The notes: generated by a model from the letters alone, not told the origin. A stretch of 64,000 nt of DNA from Bradyrhizobium sp. CIAT3101 (GCF_029714945.1 NZ_CP121634.1:4051001-4115000), one strand, 5' to 3'; counted from the first letter of the stretch, positions 17,816 to 28,334 are shown. Translations and numbers: made by a program.

Positions 17816-20107
17816 ATGGTGTATCGACGCCGCAGATCCACGCAGATGCAGGGCGCAACCGAATCGGTTGCCGTGGCCCCGACTGCGCCGGTGGCACGGC
17901 CAGCGAAGCCGCGCGCGCGGATGATGCGTCAATATGACCTCGTCGAACGCGTGCGATCCTACAATCCCAACACCGACGAAGACCTGCTGAACCGCGCCTA
18001 TGTCTACGCCATGAAGGCGCACGGTTCGCAGACGCGTGCTTCGGGCGATCCGTATTTCTCACACCCGCTCGAAGTGGCGGCGATTCTCACCGACCTCAAG
18101 CTCGACGACGCCACCATCGTCGCCGCGCTTCTGCACGACACGATCGAGGACACCGAAGCGACGCGGGCGGAGATCGACCAGCTGTTCGGCCCCGAGATCG
18201 GCGCGCTGGTCGAGGGCCTGACTAAGCTGAAGCGGCTCGAGCTGGTGTCGCGCGAGGCGAAGCAGGCCGAGAACCTGCGCAAATTGTTGCTGGCCATTGC
18301 CGACGATGTTCGCGTGCTCCTGGTCAAGCTCGCCGACCGCCTGCACAACATGCGCACGCTCGACTTCGTGCCGACCGAATCGCGCCGGCGCATTGCCGAG
18401 GAGACGCTCGACATCTATGCGCCGTTGGCCGGACGCATGGGCATGCAGCAGATGCGCGAGGAGCTCGAGGATCTGTCCTTCCGCACCCTCGATCCTGATG
18501 CTTATTCGGTGGTGATGCAGCGGCTCGACGCGCTCGCCGAACGCAATCGCAATCTGATCGGCGAGATCGAGGCGCAGCTTTCCAACAATCTGCGCCACAA
18601 GGGCCTTGGTGCGCGGGTCTATGGCCGCAGCAAGAAGCCGTTTTCGATCTGGACCAAGATGGAGCGCAAATCGGTCGGCTTCGAGCAGCTGTCCGACATT
18701 TTCGGCTTCCGTGTCGTCGTCAACGACATCGAGGCCTGCTATCGCGCGCTCGGCATCGTCCACACCACCTGGCCGGTCGTGCCGGGGCGTTTCAAGGACT
18801 ACATCTCGACGCCGAAGCAGAACGACTACCGCTCGATCCACACCACCGTGATCGGCCCCGGCAACCAGCGCGTCGAGCTCCAGATCCGCACCGAGGCGAT
18901 GGACCAGATCGCCGAGCGTGGCATCGCCGCGCACGTCTTCTACAAGGAAGGCGTAGGCTCGCCGACCGAGTTCCTCAAGCGCGAATCCACCGCGTTCGCC
19001 TGGCTGCGCCATACCATCGGCATCCTCTCGGAGAGCGCCAACCCCGAAGAATTCCTCGAGCACACCAAGCTCGAGCTGTTCCACGACCAGGTGTTCTGCT
19101 TCACTCCGAAGGGCAAGCTGATCGCGCTGCCGCGCCACGCCAATGTGATCGACTTCGCCTATGCCGTGCATACCGACGTCGGCAACAGCGCGGTCGGCTG
19201 CAAGATCAACGGCCAGTTCGCGCCGCTGTCGTCCGAGCTCCAGAACGGCGATGAGGTCGAGGTGCTGACCTCGGAAGCGCAGTCGGCGCCGCCCTCGGCC
19301 TGGGAGACGCTCGCGGTCACCGGCAAGGCGCGCGCTGCGATCCGCCGTGCCACCCGCACCGCCGTGCGCGATCAATATGTCGGCCTCGGCCGGCGCATCG
19401 TCGAGCGCCTGTTCGAGCGCGCCAAGATCGAATATGCCGACGACAAGCTCAAGGGCGCGCTGCCGCGGCTGGCGCGCACCTCGATCGAGGACGTCATGGC
19501 GGCGGTCGGCCGGGGCGAGATCAAGGCGTCCCACGTCGCGCGCGCGATGTATCCCGACTACAAGGAGGAGCGCGTTGCGCGCTACGGCGTCAAGAAGGGG
19601 CAGGGGCTTGCCGCCAAGCTCAAGGAGAAGGCGCTGGAGCCGTCGCGCAGCCCGGTTGCGATCCCCATTGGCGGAAACAATTCCGACCTGCCGGTGAAGT
19701 TCGCGCCGAACGGCGGCGCCGTGCCCGGCGATCGCATCGTCGGCATCGTCACGCCGGGCGAGGGGATCACGATCTATCCGATCCAGTCGCCGGCGCTGAA
19801 GGATTTCGAGGAGGAGCCGGAGCGCTGGCTCGACGCCCGCTGGGACATCGAGGATTCCGCCCCGCAACGCTTCCCGGCGCGCATCAAGGTCGAGAACGTT
19901 AACGAACCCGGCGCGCTGGCGCAGATCGCGACCGTGATCGCCGAGCACGACGGCAATATCGACAATATCAGCATGCAGCGCCGCTCGCCCGACTTCACGG
20001 AGACGACGATCGATCTCGAAGTCTACGATCTCAAGCATTTGAGCGCGATCCTGGCCCAGCTGCGCGCCAAGGCGGTCGTCGCCCGTGTCGAACGTGTTAA
20101 TGGATAG
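17816..20107 (+). CDS. rsh: Bifunctional (p)ppGpp synthetase/hydrolase (RSH)
   Basis: A 763-residue long RelA/SpoT homologue controlling the stringent response. Domains in order: HD hydrolase ('YFSHPLEVAAIL', 'ALLHDTIEDT', 'LVKLADRLHNMRT'), synthetase ('VYGRSKKPFSIWTKM', 'GRFKDYISTPKQNDYRSIHT'), TGS ('FCFTPKGKLIALPRHAN'), and C-terminal ACT ('NEPGALAQIATVIAEHDGNI'). The intact HD residues and the 'RFKD' motif indicate the bifunctional type rather than synthetase-only RelA. The start at 17816 gives a 35-residue basic leader; an ATG pair at 17921 would also keep every domain. Sometimes annotated relA or spoT. It is followed by pdxJ. Confidence 0.96.
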   Translation: MVYRRRRSTQMQGATESVAVAPTAPVARPAKPRARMMRQYDLVERVRSYNPNTDEDLLNRAYVYAMKAHGSQTRASGDPYFSHPLEVAAILTDLKLDDATIVAALLHDTIEDTEATRAEIDQLFGPEIGALVEGLTKLKRLELVSREAKQAENLRKLLLAIADDVRVLLVKLADRLHNMRTLDFVPTESRRRIAEETLDIYAPLAGRMGMQQMREELEDLSFRTLDPDAYSVVMQRLDALAERNRNLIGEIEAQLSNNLRHKGLGARVYGRSKKPFSIWTKMERKSVGFEQLSDIFGFRVVVNDIEACYRALGIVHTTWPVVPGRFKDYISTPKQNDYRSIHTTVIGPGNQRVELQIRTEAMDQIAERGIAAHVFYKEGVGSPTEFLKRESTAFAWLRHTIGILSESANPEEFLEHTKLELFHDQVFCFTPKGKLIALPRHANVIDFAYAVHTDVGNSAVGCKINGQFAPLSSELQNGDEVEVLTSEAQSAPPSAWETLAVTGKARAAIRRATRTAVRDQYVGLGRRIVERLFERAKIEYADDKLKGALPRLARTSIEDVMAAVGRGEIKASHVARAMYPDYKEERVARYGVKKGQGLAAKLKEKALEPSRSPVAIPIGGNNSDLPVKFAPNGGAVPGDRIVGIVTPGEGITIYPIQSPALKDFEEEPERWLDARWDIEDSAPQRFPARIKVENVNEPGALAQIATVIAEHDGNIDNISMQRRSPDFTETTIDLEVYDLKHLSAILAQLRAKAVVARVERVNG

Positions 20108-20149
20108 GCCTCTGTCGTCGCCTGTTCCTCCGATCTCGTGAGTCCTGAA

Positions 20150-20902
20150 ATGCCCGCACCTCCGCTCCGCCTCGGCGTCAATATCGACCATGTCGCGACC
20201 GTCCGTAACGCACGCGGCGGCCGCCATCCTGATCCGGTCCGCGCGGCGCTGCTTGCGATCGAGGCCGGCGCCGACGGCATCACCGCGCATCTGCGCGAAG
20301 ACCGCCGCCATATCCGCGACGAGGACATGGCGCGGCTGAAGGCGGAGATCTCCAAGCCGCTGAATTTCGAGATGGCGGCGACCGACGACATGATGCGCAT
20401 CTCGCTCGCCACAAAGCCGCATGCGGTGTGTCTGGTGCCGGAGCGGCGCCAGGAGGTGACGACCGAAGGCGGGTTGGACGTTGTCGGCCAGCACAATGCG
20501 CTTGCGCCCTATATCGCGCGGCTCAACGATGCCGGCATCCGCGTCTCGCTGTTCATCGCTGCGGACCCCGCGCAAATCGCGATGGCGGCGCGGCTGCGCG
20601 CGCCCGTGATCGAGATCCACACCGGCGCCTGGTGCGACGCCGTGGTCGACGGCCACGCCGACAAGGCCGAGGCCGAATGGCGGCGGATCGTGGCGGGCGT
20701 GAAGGTCGCCAAGGACGCCGGGCTCGAGGTCCATGCCGGCCACGGGTTGGACTACGCGACCGCCGAGACGATTGCCGCACTGCCTGAAATCATGGAGCTC
20801 AACATCGGCTACTACATGATCGGCGAGGCGGTCTTCGTTGGTCTCGGCGAGACGGTGCGCAAGATGCGCGCGGCGATGGATGTCGGACGGAGCCGGGCAT
20901 GA
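20150..20902 (+). CDS. pdxJ: Pyridoxine 5'-phosphate synthase
   Basis: A 250-residue TIM-barrel enzyme joining 1-deoxyxylulose 5-phosphate and aminoacetone 3-phosphate to make pyridoxine phosphate, the last step of the DXP-dependent vitamin B6 route. Signature '[19 protein letters not shown]' opens the protein; '[15 protein letters not shown]' and 'AGHGLDYAT' follow. The ATG at 20150 is preferred; a GTG at 20138 adds four residues. Its stop overlaps the acpS start by four bases. The pdxJ-acpS-lepB-rnc-era order is common in Proteobacteria. Confidence 0.97.
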   Translation: MPAPPLRLGVNIDHVATVRNARGGRHPDPVRAALLAIEAGADGITAHLREDRRHIRDEDMARLKAEISKPLNFEMAATDDMMRISLATKPHAVCLVPERRQEVTTEGGLDVVGQHNALAPYIARLNDAGIRVSLFIAADPAQIAMAARLRAPVIEIHTGAWCDAVVDGHADKAEAEWRRIVAGVKVAKDAGLEVHAGHGLDYATAETIAALPEIMELNIGYYMIGEAVFVGLGETVRKMRAAMDVGRSRA

Positions 20903-21318
20903 TCATCGGCATCGGCTCAGACCTCATCGACATCACACGCGTCGGCAAGGTGATGGAGCGCCACGGCGAGCGCTTCCTCGACCGCATCTTCACCGCGGCA
21001 GAGCGGGCCAAGGCGGAGCGGCGGGCCAAGAACGAGAAGATGGTGGTGGCGACCTACGCCAAGCGCTTTGCCGCCAAGGAAGCCTGCTCCAAGGCGCTCG
21101 GCACCGGCATCAGGCAGGGCGTCTGGTGGCGCGACATGGGGGTGGTGAACCTGCCCGGGGGCCGGCCGTCGATGCGCCTGACCGGCGGGGCGCTGGCCCG
21201 GCTCCAGGCCCTGACGCCGGAGGGATTCGAGGCCCAGATCGATCTGTCGATCACCGACGACTGGCCGTTGGCGCAGGCCTTCGTGATCATTTCCGCCGTG
21301 CCGCTGGCCAAGCCCTGA
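20899..21318 (+). CDS. acpS: Holo-[acyl-carrier-protein] synthase
   Basis: A 139-residue phosphopantetheinyl transferase that moves 4'-phosphopantetheine from CoA onto acyl carrier protein, making it active for fatty acid synthesis. The motif '[13 protein letters not shown]' holds the first magnesium aspartate and '[14 protein letters not shown]' the second conserved block. It overlaps pdxJ by ATGA and is thus translationally coupled. Length and ends are normal. Confidence 0.97.
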   Translation: MIIGIGSDLIDITRVGKVMERHGERFLDRIFTAAERAKAERRAKNEKMVVATYAKRFAAKEACSKALGTGIRQGVWWRDMGVVNLPGGRPSMRLTGGALARLQALTPEGFEAQIDLSITDDWPLAQAFVIISAVPLAKP

Positions 21319-21579
21319 CCGATTCCTCGGGGGTGGGGTGGCGATTTTATAATTCGTGTTGAAATTCAACGTCTTACGGGTTTTTGATGCGATCCTTGAT
21401 TGCGTGGCCTGCGGCAACCGTCTAAAAGTCCGCGGACGCAAATCAGGCTGGGCGAATTCGGCTTTACGCCGGAATTGGCCCTCACTATCAGAATCAGGAC
21501 AATCTCCTTGGACCGCGAACCGGTGGGCCGTTCGTGGGAGGAGGGCGTTCTGTGATCGCCGGCCGGAATTGAGAGAGCA

Positions 21580-22344
21580 ATGAGCGTGACTTCGGGAACG
21601 AAAACTGAAAGCGGCGTCGGCGAAACGATCCGGGTCGTAATCCATGCTCTCCTGATCGCGCTGGTGATCCGCACCTTCCTGTTCCAGCCATTCAACATCC
21701 CGTCCGGCTCGATGAAGGCCACGCTGCTGGTCGGCGATTACCTGTTCGTCTCGAAATATTCCTACGGCTACAGCCACTACTCGATCCCGTTCTCGCCGCC
21801 GCTGTTCTCGGGACGGATCTGGGGCTCGGATCCGAACCGCGGCGACATCGTCGTGTTCCGTCTGCCGAAGGACGACACCACCGATTACATCAAGCGCGTG
21901 ATCGGCTTGCCCGGCGACCACATCCAGATGAAGGACGGTCTGCTCTACATCAACGACACCCCGGTCGAGCGCCAGCGCATGAGCGAGTATGTCGGCGAGG
22001 ATCCCTGCGGCTCCGAAGGCGGCGGCATCTCGCGCGTGAAGCGCTGGAAGGAGACGCTGCCGAACGGTGTCTCCTACGAGACGCTCGATTGCGCCGACAA
22101 CGGCTACATGGACAACACCAACGTCTACACCGTGCCGCCCGGCCATTTCTTCATGATGGGCGACAACCGCGACAACTCCACCGATAGCCGTTTCCTCGGT
22201 CAGGTCGGCTACGTGCCGCAGGAGAATTTGATCGGCCGCGCCCAGATGATCTTCTTCTCGATCGCCGAAGGCGAGCATGCCTGGATGTTCTGGCGCTGGC
22301 CCTGGGCGGTGCGCTGGAATCGGTTCTTCAAAATCGTCCGATGA
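21580..22344 (+). CDS. lepB: Signal peptidase I
   Basis: A 254-residue inner-membrane protease that removes signal peptides from exported proteins. One membrane segment ('VVIHALLIALVIRTFLF') is followed by the catalytic Ser44 in 'IPSGSMKATLL' and the general-base Lys105 in 'DYIKRVIGLPGDH'; 'GDNRDNSTDSR' is the last conserved box. Only one N-terminal membrane span, as in alphaproteobacterial forms. It overlaps rnc by four bases. The spacer before it (261 bases after acpS) has no gene. Confidence 0.97.
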   Translation: MSVTSGTKTESGVGETIRVVIHALLIALVIRTFLFQPFNIPSGSMKATLLVGDYLFVSKYSYGYSHYSIPFSPPLFSGRIWGSDPNRGDIVVFRLPKDDTTDYIKRVIGLPGDHIQMKDGLLYINDTPVERQRMSEYVGEDPCGSEGGGISRVKRWKETLPNGVSYETLDCADNGYMDNTNVYTVPPGHFFMMGDNRDNSTDSRFLGQVGYVPQENLIGRAQMIFFSIAEGEHAWMFWRWPWAVRWNRFFKIVR

Positions 22345-23249
22345 AAGACGAAGCCAAGGACATCGCGACCCAACCAATCGAGGCGCAAGCCGCTCCTGAG
22401 GGCGAAGCTGCAACAAAGACGCTTGCGACCAAGACGCCTGATACCAAGACTGCTGAAACCAAATCTGCTGAAGCCAAATCTGCTGAAACCAAGACGCCTG
22501 CGAAGAAGCGGACGCGAAGCAGCAAGGCCAAGGACAAGGCCAAGGCGGCAGCCGACGCGAACGCGGCGCTCGAGGCGCGCATCGGCCACAGCTTCGCCGA
22601 TCCGAACCTGCTGATGCAGGCGATCACGCACGTCTCGGCGCTGAAGTCCGGACGCAAGCGCGGCGATAGCTATCAGCGGCTGGAGTTCCTCGGCGACCAC
22701 GTGCTCGGGCTCGTCGTCTCCGACATGCTCTATCATGCCTTCCCGAATGCCGATGAGGGCGAGTTGTCCAAGCGGCTTGCCGAGCTCGTGCGCAAGGAAA
22801 GCTGCGCCGACGTCGCCAAGTCGCTCGGTCTGCTCGACGACATCAAGCTCGGTTCGGTCGGCTCCAGCGCCGATGCGCGCCTGCGCAAGTCCATCCTCGG
22901 CGACATCTGCGAAGCCGTGATCGGAGCGATCTTCCTCGACGGCGGCCATGCTGCGGCGGACGAGTTCGTCAAACGCAACTGGACCGAGCGCATGCACAAG
23001 CCGCGGCGGCCGCTGCGCGATCCCAAGACCGTGTTGCAGGAATGGGCGCAGGGGAAGGGGCTGCCGACGCCTGTCTATCGCGAGGTCGAGCGCACCGGCC
23101 CGCACCACGATCCGCAGTTCCGCGTAGCCGTCGACCTGCCAGGGCTCGCGCCGGCCGAAGGCATCGGCGGCAGCAAACGCGCGGCGGAGAAGGTGGCTGC
23201 TTCGGTGATGATTGAACGTGAAGGTGTTGGCGGCGGCAATGACGGCTGA
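22341..23249 (+). CDS. rnc: Ribonuclease III with long N-terminal extension
   Basis: A 302-residue double-strand-specific endoribonuclease that processes rRNA precursors and structured mRNAs. The catalytic domain begins near residue 75; 'YQRLEFLGDHVLGLVVSD' is the signature and 'DICEAVIGAIFLDGG' gives the second acidic pair. The dsRNA-binding domain follows ('DPKTVLQEWAQGKGLPTP', 'GGSKRAAEKVAA'). The first 70 or so residues are an extra Lys/Thr/Ala/Glu repeat region ('AETKSAEAKSAETKTP') missing from E. coli RNase III. Coupled to lepB upstream and era downstream. Confidence 0.96.
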   Translation: MKDEAKDIATQPIEAQAAPEGEAATKTLATKTPDTKTAETKSAEAKSAETKTPAKKRTRSSKAKDKAKAAADANAALEARIGHSFADPNLLMQAITHVSALKSGRKRGDSYQRLEFLGDHVLGLVVSDMLYHAFPNADEGELSKRLAELVRKESCADVAKSLGLLDDIKLGSVGSSADARLRKSILGDICEAVIGAIFLDGGHAAADEFVKRNWTERMHKPRRPLRDPKTVLQEWAQGKGLPTPVYREVERTGPHHDPQFRVAVDLPGLAPAEGIGGSKRAAEKVAASVMIEREGVGGGNDG

Positions 23250-24165
23250 AACAAGCGGCGAGACGCCTGCCACGACGCGCTGCGGTTTTGTCGCGCTGAT
23301 CGGCGCGCCCAACGTCGGCAAATCCACGCTGGTCAATGCGCTGGTCGGGGCCAAGGTCACGATCGTATCGCGCAAGGTGCAGACCACGCGCGCGCTGATC
23401 CGCGGCATCGTGATCGAGAACAACGCGCAGATCATCCTGGTCGACACGCCCGGCATCTTCCTGCCCAAGCGCAGGCTCGACCGCGCCATGGTCTCGACCG
23501 CCTGGAGCGGGGCGCATGACGCCGACCTCGTCTGCGTGCTGCTCGATGCCAAAAGCGGTATCGACGAGGAGGCGGAGGCGATCCTCACCAAGGTCGCGAG
23601 CGTCAATCACGACAAGATTCTGGTGATCAACAAGGTCGACCTGGTCCAGCGCGAGAAGCTGTTGGCGCTGGCGCAGGCCGCCAACGAGCGCATGCCCTTC
23701 ACCAAGACCTTCATGGTCTCGGCGATCTCGGGCGATGGTGTCGACGACATTCGCAGCACGCTTGCCGAGATGGTGGCGCCGGGTCCGTTCCTCTATCCCG
23801 AGGACCAGATGTCGGATGCGCCGATGCGACATCTGGCGGCCGAGATCACCCGCGAAAAGATCTATCGCAAGCTGCACCAGGAGTTGCCCTACCAGTCCAC
23901 GGTCGAGACCGACAAGTGGGAGGAGCGCAAGGACAAGTCGGTGCGCATCGAGCAGACGATCTTCGTGGAGCGCGAAAGCCAGCGCAAGATCGTGCTCGGC
24001 AAGGGCGGCGCCAGCATCAAGTCAATCGGCGCAGACTCGCGCAAGGAGCTCGCCGAGATCCTCGGCGTGCCGGTGCACCTGTTCCTGTTCGTCAAGGTGC
24101 GTGAGAACTGGGGTGACGATCCCGATCGCTACCGCGAGATGGGCCTGGAATTTCCCAAGGAATAA
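23239..24165 (+). CDS. era: GTPase Era
   Basis: A 308-residue GTP-binding protein that chaperones 16S rRNA and 30S assembly. It has the G1 loop 'GAPNVGKSTL', G3 'VDTPG', G4 'NKVD' and a C-terminal KH domain with 'GKGGASIKSIG'. The ATG at 23239 overlaps the end of rnc by 11 bases; a start at 23212 would overlap more and add unconserved residues. Same operon as lepB and rnc. Normal length. Confidence 0.97.
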   Translation: MTAETSGETPATTRCGFVALIGAPNVGKSTLVNALVGAKVTIVSRKVQTTRALIRGIVIENNAQIILVDTPGIFLPKRRLDRAMVSTAWSGAHDADLVCVLLDAKSGIDEEAEAILTKVASVNHDKILVINKVDLVQREKLLALAQAANERMPFTKTFMVSAISGDGVDDIRSTLAEMVAPGPFLYPEDQMSDAPMRHLAAEITREKIYRKLHQELPYQSTVETDKWEERKDKSVRIEQTIFVERESQRKIVLGKGGASIKSIGADSRKELAEILGVPVHLFLFVKVRENWGDDPDRYREMGLEFPKE

Positions 24166-24186
24166 GCAAGAAAAGATCGGTATTTG

Positions 24187-24567
24187 ATGAGCGTGCCTAC
24201 GAACGTCCGGCGCTTCGAAGCGTTGCTCTATGCATCGCTGATGCTGGATGCAGTGTCGGTGGCGGTGCAGGACCGCACGCCCACCATCGAGATGACCGAC
24301 CAGATGATCATGACGGCAACGCTGCTCGCCGGCGGGATGATCCTGCTGCTGGTCTATTTCGTCTGGCTGGCTGCCCGTTGGCGCAAGAACTGGCCGCGCT
24401 GGGTGCTGGCGGCTGCGCTGGTTCTGTCCGTGATCTCGCTCGGTCAGATCATCGGCGAAAAGGGCCTCGAGCTCGACAGTGTCATCGAGATCGTCTCCTG
24501 CGTGTTGACGATGTTCGGGCTGTACTTCTCGTTCACCGGCGACGCGCAGGGCTGGTTCAACGCCTGA
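24187..24567 (+). CDS. Small integral membrane protein of unknown function
   Basis: A 126-residue protein with three or four hydrophobic segments, the clearest being '[19 protein letters not shown]', '[19 protein letters not shown]' and '[18 protein letters not shown]'. No motif I recognise; the ATG at 24187 directly follows a TTG that could also be read. It sits 21 bases after era and is probably co-transcribed with it. Possibly a small inner-membrane accessory, but no function can be given. Confidence 0.75.
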   Translation: MSVPTNVRRFEALLYASLMLDAVSVAVQDRTPTIEMTDQMIMTATLLAGGMILLLVYFVWLAARWRKNWPRWVLAAALVLSVISLGQIIGEKGLELDSVIEIVSCVLTMFGLYFSFTGDAQGWFNA

Positions 24568-24582
24568 GGCTGGGTGCGATGC

Positions 24583-24677
24583 CGTAGGGAGGCAAAGGCG
24601 CGCCCTTGCGCGCCGTGTCCGCCATCATCGCATTGTCGATCAAAATCGTGGGCACGCCTCGCTTTGCCCACCCTACG
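24583..24677. repeat. Long palindromic intergenic repeat, cgtaggg-type, copy 1
   Basis: Starts cgtagggaggcaaagg and ends ctttgcccaccctacg, imperfect inverted arms flanking a centre with gtgggcacg. The same family occurs at 43757-43848, where the arms pair perfectly. It fills the gap between the membrane protein and recO. Confidence 0.8.
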
Positions 24678-24706
24678 GCACCTCGAAATCCGCTAGACTT
24701 CACCCC

Positions 24707-25459
24707 ATGGAATGGACCGACGAAGGCATCGTGCTGGGCGTGCGGCGGCATGGCGAGAGTAGCGCCATCGTCGAACTGCTGACGCGCCAGCACGGCCGGC
24801 ATCTCGGTCTCGTGCGCGGCGGTGCCAGCTCGCGGCTGCGGCCGCTGCTTCAACCCGGCAACAGCGTCAGCGCAGTGTGGCGGGCGCGGCTCGACGAGCA
24901 TCTCGGCACCTACGCGATCGAGGGATTGAAGCTGCGGGCGGCGACGCTGCTGGGCTCGTCCCATGGCGTCTATGGCGTCACCCATCTGGCCTCGATTGCA
25001 CGGCTTCTTCCCGAACGGGATCCGCACGAGGAGATCTTCTCGCTGCTCGAGCATTCGCTCGACGATTTCGACGACATCGGCAGCGCTGCCGTGCACCTCA
25101 TTCATTTCGAGCTGGCGATGCTCTCCGAGCTCGGCTTCGGGCTGGCGCTCGAAAACTGCGCGGTGACGGGGGAGACGACAGATCTGATCTACGTATCGCC
25201 CAAATCCGGCGGCGCGGTGTCGCGCGGCGCGGGCGAGCCGTGGCGCGATCGGTTGTTGCGGCTGCCGCCATTCCTGCGCCATGGCGAAGCCGCGAGCGAC
25301 CTCACCGACGAGGATCTCCAGGACGGCTTTCGGCTGACCGGCCTGTTCCTGCTGCGCCATGTGTTGGAGCCGCGGGGGCAGGTCCATTCCGATGCGCGCG
25401 CCGGGTTCATCAATGCCCTGACGCGGCAGCAGGCCAGGGCGGCGCTTCCTGCACCCTAA
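24707..25459 (+). CDS. recO: DNA repair protein RecO
   Basis: A 250-residue recombination mediator that, with RecR and RecF, loads RecA on single-stranded DNA coated by SSB. The N-terminal OB fold reads '[20 protein letters not shown]' then '[20 protein letters not shown]'; the C-terminal helical domain includes '[19 protein letters not shown]' with the cysteine of the zinc-like site region. Normal length, complete. It lies downstream of era, a common arrangement. Confidence 0.95.
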   Translation: MEWTDEGIVLGVRRHGESSAIVELLTRQHGRHLGLVRGGASSRLRPLLQPGNSVSAVWRARLDEHLGTYAIEGLKLRAATLLGSSHGVYGVTHLASIARLLPERDPHEEIFSLLEHSLDDFDDIGSAAVHLIHFELAMLSELGFGLALENCAVTGETTDLIYVSPKSGGAVSRGAGEPWRDRLLRLPPFLRHGEAASDLTDEDLQDGFRLTGLFLLRHVLEPRGQVHSDARAGFINALTRQQARAALPAP

Positions 25460-25605
25460 AAGATTTCTGCACCCAAAAAAGGCAACAAGACCAGCATCAT
25501 GAGCTGATCGCGCCGCAGCATCGCCAGAAAAATATGAAGTTCCCCCGGGAACCAAGTCCGACTGGCTGCGTTGGCCGGGCTGGTTCCACAACGGGGACAG
25601 CCCAA

Positions 25606-25884
25606 ATGTTGATCAGGGGTTTTGCGCTGACCGCGGCGCTGCTTGCTTTTGCGCCTGACGCAATGGCCGGCGAGCCGCAACCTGGCGTGTTTCGCCGGGC
25701 CTCCTGCACGGTCGTCCGGTACTATGTGGCGAAATATTCCGCTGCGGCCGCAGAGACATGGGCACGATCCCACGGTGCCACCGAAGCCGAAATCGAGGCC
25801 GCCCGCCGCTGTGTCGCCAATATGCCGGCGACGGCCCCGACCAAGGTCCAGCCAACCATAACGGCCGGGTGGGGAGGGCAGTAG
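25606..25884 (+). CDS. Small secreted protein of unknown function
   Basis: A 92-residue protein with a clean signal peptide, 'IRGFALTAALLAFAPDAMA', cleaved after Ala-Met-Ala. The mature part contains two cysteines ('ASCTVVRYYVAKYSAA' and 'RRCVANM') that could form a disulfide in the periplasm, and a helix 'AETWARSHGATEAEIEAA'. It lies between recO and parC in the same direction. I do not recognise a family beyond a likely small rhizobial secreted protein. Confidence 0.7.
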   Translation: MLIRGFALTAALLAFAPDAMAGEPQPGVFRRASCTVVRYYVAKYSAAAAETWARSHGATEAEIEAARRCVANMPATAPTKVQPTITAGWGGQ

Positions 25885-25943
25885 CAGCCCTCGGGGAACA
25901 ATCCATCCTTGCCCGATTCGCTTCCACGGTTTAACCGGGCGGC

Positions 25944-28202
25944 ATGGGAAAACGAATCGTTCCTCCGGAAGAACCGGCTGAAATTCATGAGGTGCCGCTG
26001 CGTGACGCGCTGGAAGAGCGCTATCTCGCGTATGCGCTCTCCACCATCATGCATCGCGCGCTGCCCGACGCGCGCGACGGCCTGAAGCCGGTCCACCGGC
26101 GCATCCTCTACGGCATGCGCCTGCTCAGACTCGATCCCGGCACGGCCTTCAAGAAGTCCGCCAAGATAGTCGGTGACGTGATGGGCTCGTTCCATCCGCA
26201 TGGCGATCAGGCGATCTACGACGCCATGGTGCGTCTCGCGCAGGATTTCTCCTCGCGCTATCCGCTGGTCGACGGCCAGGGCAATTTCGGCAATATCGAC
26301 GGCGATAATCCGGCCGCCTACCGCTACACCGAAGCGCGCATGACCGATGTCGCGCGGCTTCTGCTCGAGGGCATCGACGAGGACGGCGTCGAGTTCCGCG
26401 CCAATTACGACGGCCAGTCGAAAGAGCCGGTCGTGCTGCCCGGCGGCTTCCCGAACCTGCTCGCCAATGGTGCGCAGGGCATCGCGGTCGGCATGGCGAC
26501 CTCGATCCCGCCGCACAACGCCGCCGAACTCTGTGACGCCGCGCTGCATCTGATCGAGAAGCCCGACGCGAAGTCCAAGGCGCTGATGAAGTGGGTCAAG
26601 GGACCCGATTTCCCGACCGGCGGCATCTGCGTCGATTCCAAGCAGGCCATCGCTGAAGCCTACACGACCGGCCGTGGCTCGTTCCGAGTCCGCGCCAGGT
26701 GGTCGCACGAAGAGGGCGCACGCGGCACCTGGGTCGTCGTCGTCACCGAGATTCCCTTCCTGGTGCAGAAGTCGCGGCTGATCGAGAAGGTCGCCGAGCT
26801 GCTGGACCAGAAGAAGCTGCCGCTGGTCGGCGACATCAGGGACGAGTCGGCCGAAGACGTCCGTATCGTGATCGAGCCGAAGTCGAAGAACGTCGACCCG
26901 GCCCTGATGATGGAATCGCTGTTCCGGCTCACCGAGCTCGAAAACAAGATTCCGCTGAACCTCAACGTGTTGATCAAGGGCCGCATCCCCAAGGTGGTGG
27001 GGCTCGCGGAGTGCCTGCGCGAGTGGCTCGACCATCTGCGCGATGTCTTGATCCGGCGGACCAACTTCCGCAAGGCGCAGATCGAGCACCGGCTGGAAGT
27101 CCTCGGCGGCCTGCTGGTTGCCTATCTGAATCTCGACGAGGTGATCAGGATCATCCGGACCGAGGATGAGCCAAAGCCGGCCTTGATGAAGGCGTTCAAG
27201 CTCACCGAGGTGCAGGCCGAAGCCATCCTCAACATGCGCCTGCGCTCCTTGCGCAAGCTCGAAGAGATGGAGATCCGCACCGAGGACAAGAACCTCCGCG
27301 CCGAGCTCAAGGGCATCAACGCGGTGCTCGCCTCGGAACCCGAGCAGTGGAAGAAGGTCGGCGAGCAGGTCGGCAAGGTCCGCGACATGTTCGGACCGAA
27401 GACGCCGCTCGGCAAGCGCCGTACCACTTTCGCCGACGCACCCGAGCACGATCTCGCCGCGATGGAGGAAGCCCTCGTCGAGCGCGAGCCGGTGACGGTG
27501 GTCGTCTCCGACAAGGGCTGGATCCGCACCATGAAGGGCCATGTCGAGGATCTCTCGGGGCTGGCCTTCAAGCAGGACGACAAGCTCGGCTTCGCGTTCT
27601 TCGCGGAGACGACCTCGAAGCTCTTGTTGTTCGCCACCAACGGCAAGTTTTACTCGCTCGATGTCGCGAAGCTCCCGGGCGGTCGCGGTCATGGTGAGCC
27701 GATCCGCCTGTTCATCGAACTCGAACAGGAAGCGGCGCCCGTTGCTCTGTTCGTCAACAAGGGTGGTCGCAAATTCCTGGTCGCAAGCAGTGAAGGCCAG
27801 GGCTTTGTCGTCAACGAGGACGACTGCGTCGGCACCACCAAGAAGGGCAAGCAGATCCTCAACGTCGACATGCCGAACGAGGCGCGCACGGTGACCGAGG
27901 TGCTCGGCGACACCGTTGCTGTCATTGGCGACAATCGCAAGATGCTGATCTTCCCGCTCGACCAGGTGCCGGAGATGGCGCGCGGCCGCGGCGTGCGCCT
28001 GCAGAAGTACAAGGACGGCGGTCTGTCGGACGTAGCCGTCTTCGAGGCCAAGGCTGGCCTCACCTGGAAGGACTCCGCCGGTCGCGAATTCTCCGCGACA
28101 ATGAAGGAGCTTGCCGAGTGGCAAGGCACCCGCGCCGACGCCGGCCGCCTGCCGCCGAAGGGTTTCCCGAAGTCGAACAAGTTCGGCAAGGTGATCGAGT
28201 AG
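25944..28202 (+). CDS. parC: DNA topoisomerase IV subunit A
   Basis: A 752-residue type II topoisomerase subunit that decatenates daughter chromosomes. The breakage-reunion domain has '[20 protein letters not shown]' and '[20 protein letters not shown]', and the DNA-attaching Tyr128 in 'AYRYTEAR'. The C-terminal part is a reduced beta-propeller ('[16 protein letters not shown]'), lacking the full GyrA-box propeller, which points to ParC rather than GyrA. Normal for alphaproteobacterial ParC. It is transcribed alone; a palindromic repeat follows. Confidence 0.96.
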   Translation: MGKRIVPPEEPAEIHEVPLRDALEERYLAYALSTIMHRALPDARDGLKPVHRRILYGMRLLRLDPGTAFKKSAKIVGDVMGSFHPHGDQAIYDAMVRLAQDFSSRYPLVDGQGNFGNIDGDNPAAYRYTEARMTDVARLLLEGIDEDGVEFRANYDGQSKEPVVLPGGFPNLLANGAQGIAVGMATSIPPHNAAELCDAALHLIEKPDAKSKALMKWVKGPDFPTGGICVDSKQAIAEAYTTGRGSFRVRARWSHEEGARGTWVVVVTEIPFLVQKSRLIEKVAELLDQKKLPLVGDIRDESAEDVRIVIEPKSKNVDPALMMESLFRLTELENKIPLNLNVLIKGRIPKVVGLAECLREWLDHLRDVLIRRTNFRKAQIEHRLEVLGGLLVAYLNLDEVIRIIRTEDEPKPALMKAFKLTEVQAEAILNMRLRSLRKLEEMEIRTEDKNLRAELKGINAVLASEPEQWKKVGEQVGKVRDMFGPKTPLGKRRTTFADAPEHDLAAMEEALVEREPVTVVVSDKGWIRTMKGHVEDLSGLAFKQDDKLGFAFFAETTSKLLLFATNGKFYSLDVAKLPGGRGHGEPIRLFIELEQEAAPVALFVNKGGRKFLVASSEGQGFVVNEDDCVGTTKKGKQILNVDMPNEARTVTEVLGDTVAVIGDNRKMLIFPLDQVPEMARGRGVRLQKYKDGGLSDVAVFEAKAGLTWKDSAGREFSATMKELAEWQGTRADAGRLPPKGFPKSNKFGKVIE

Positions 28203-28254
28203 GGGTAGGCTCTCGCCGCAGATGACAATGTGGAGCGGTGCGCTACCTCCACAT

Positions 28255-28334
28255 CGTCGTTGCGAGCGCAGCGAAGCAATCCAGAATCTTTCCGCGGCGG
28301 CAGACTGGATTGCTTCGCTGCGCTCGCAATGACG
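28255..28334. repeat. Long palindromic intergenic repeat, 30-bp arms
   Basis: Left arm 28255-28284 and right arm 28305-28334 are inverted copies over 30 bases with one mismatch, around a 20-base centre. Arms contain gcgagcgcagcgaagcaat, whose translations give spurious short frames. Sits between parC and the solute-binding protein gene. Confidence 0.9.

Noticed and set aside
18059..20743. Long open frame on the minus strand (894 codons)
   Set aside because: Antisense to rsh and pdxJ; low-complexity His/Arg/Asp product without family features.
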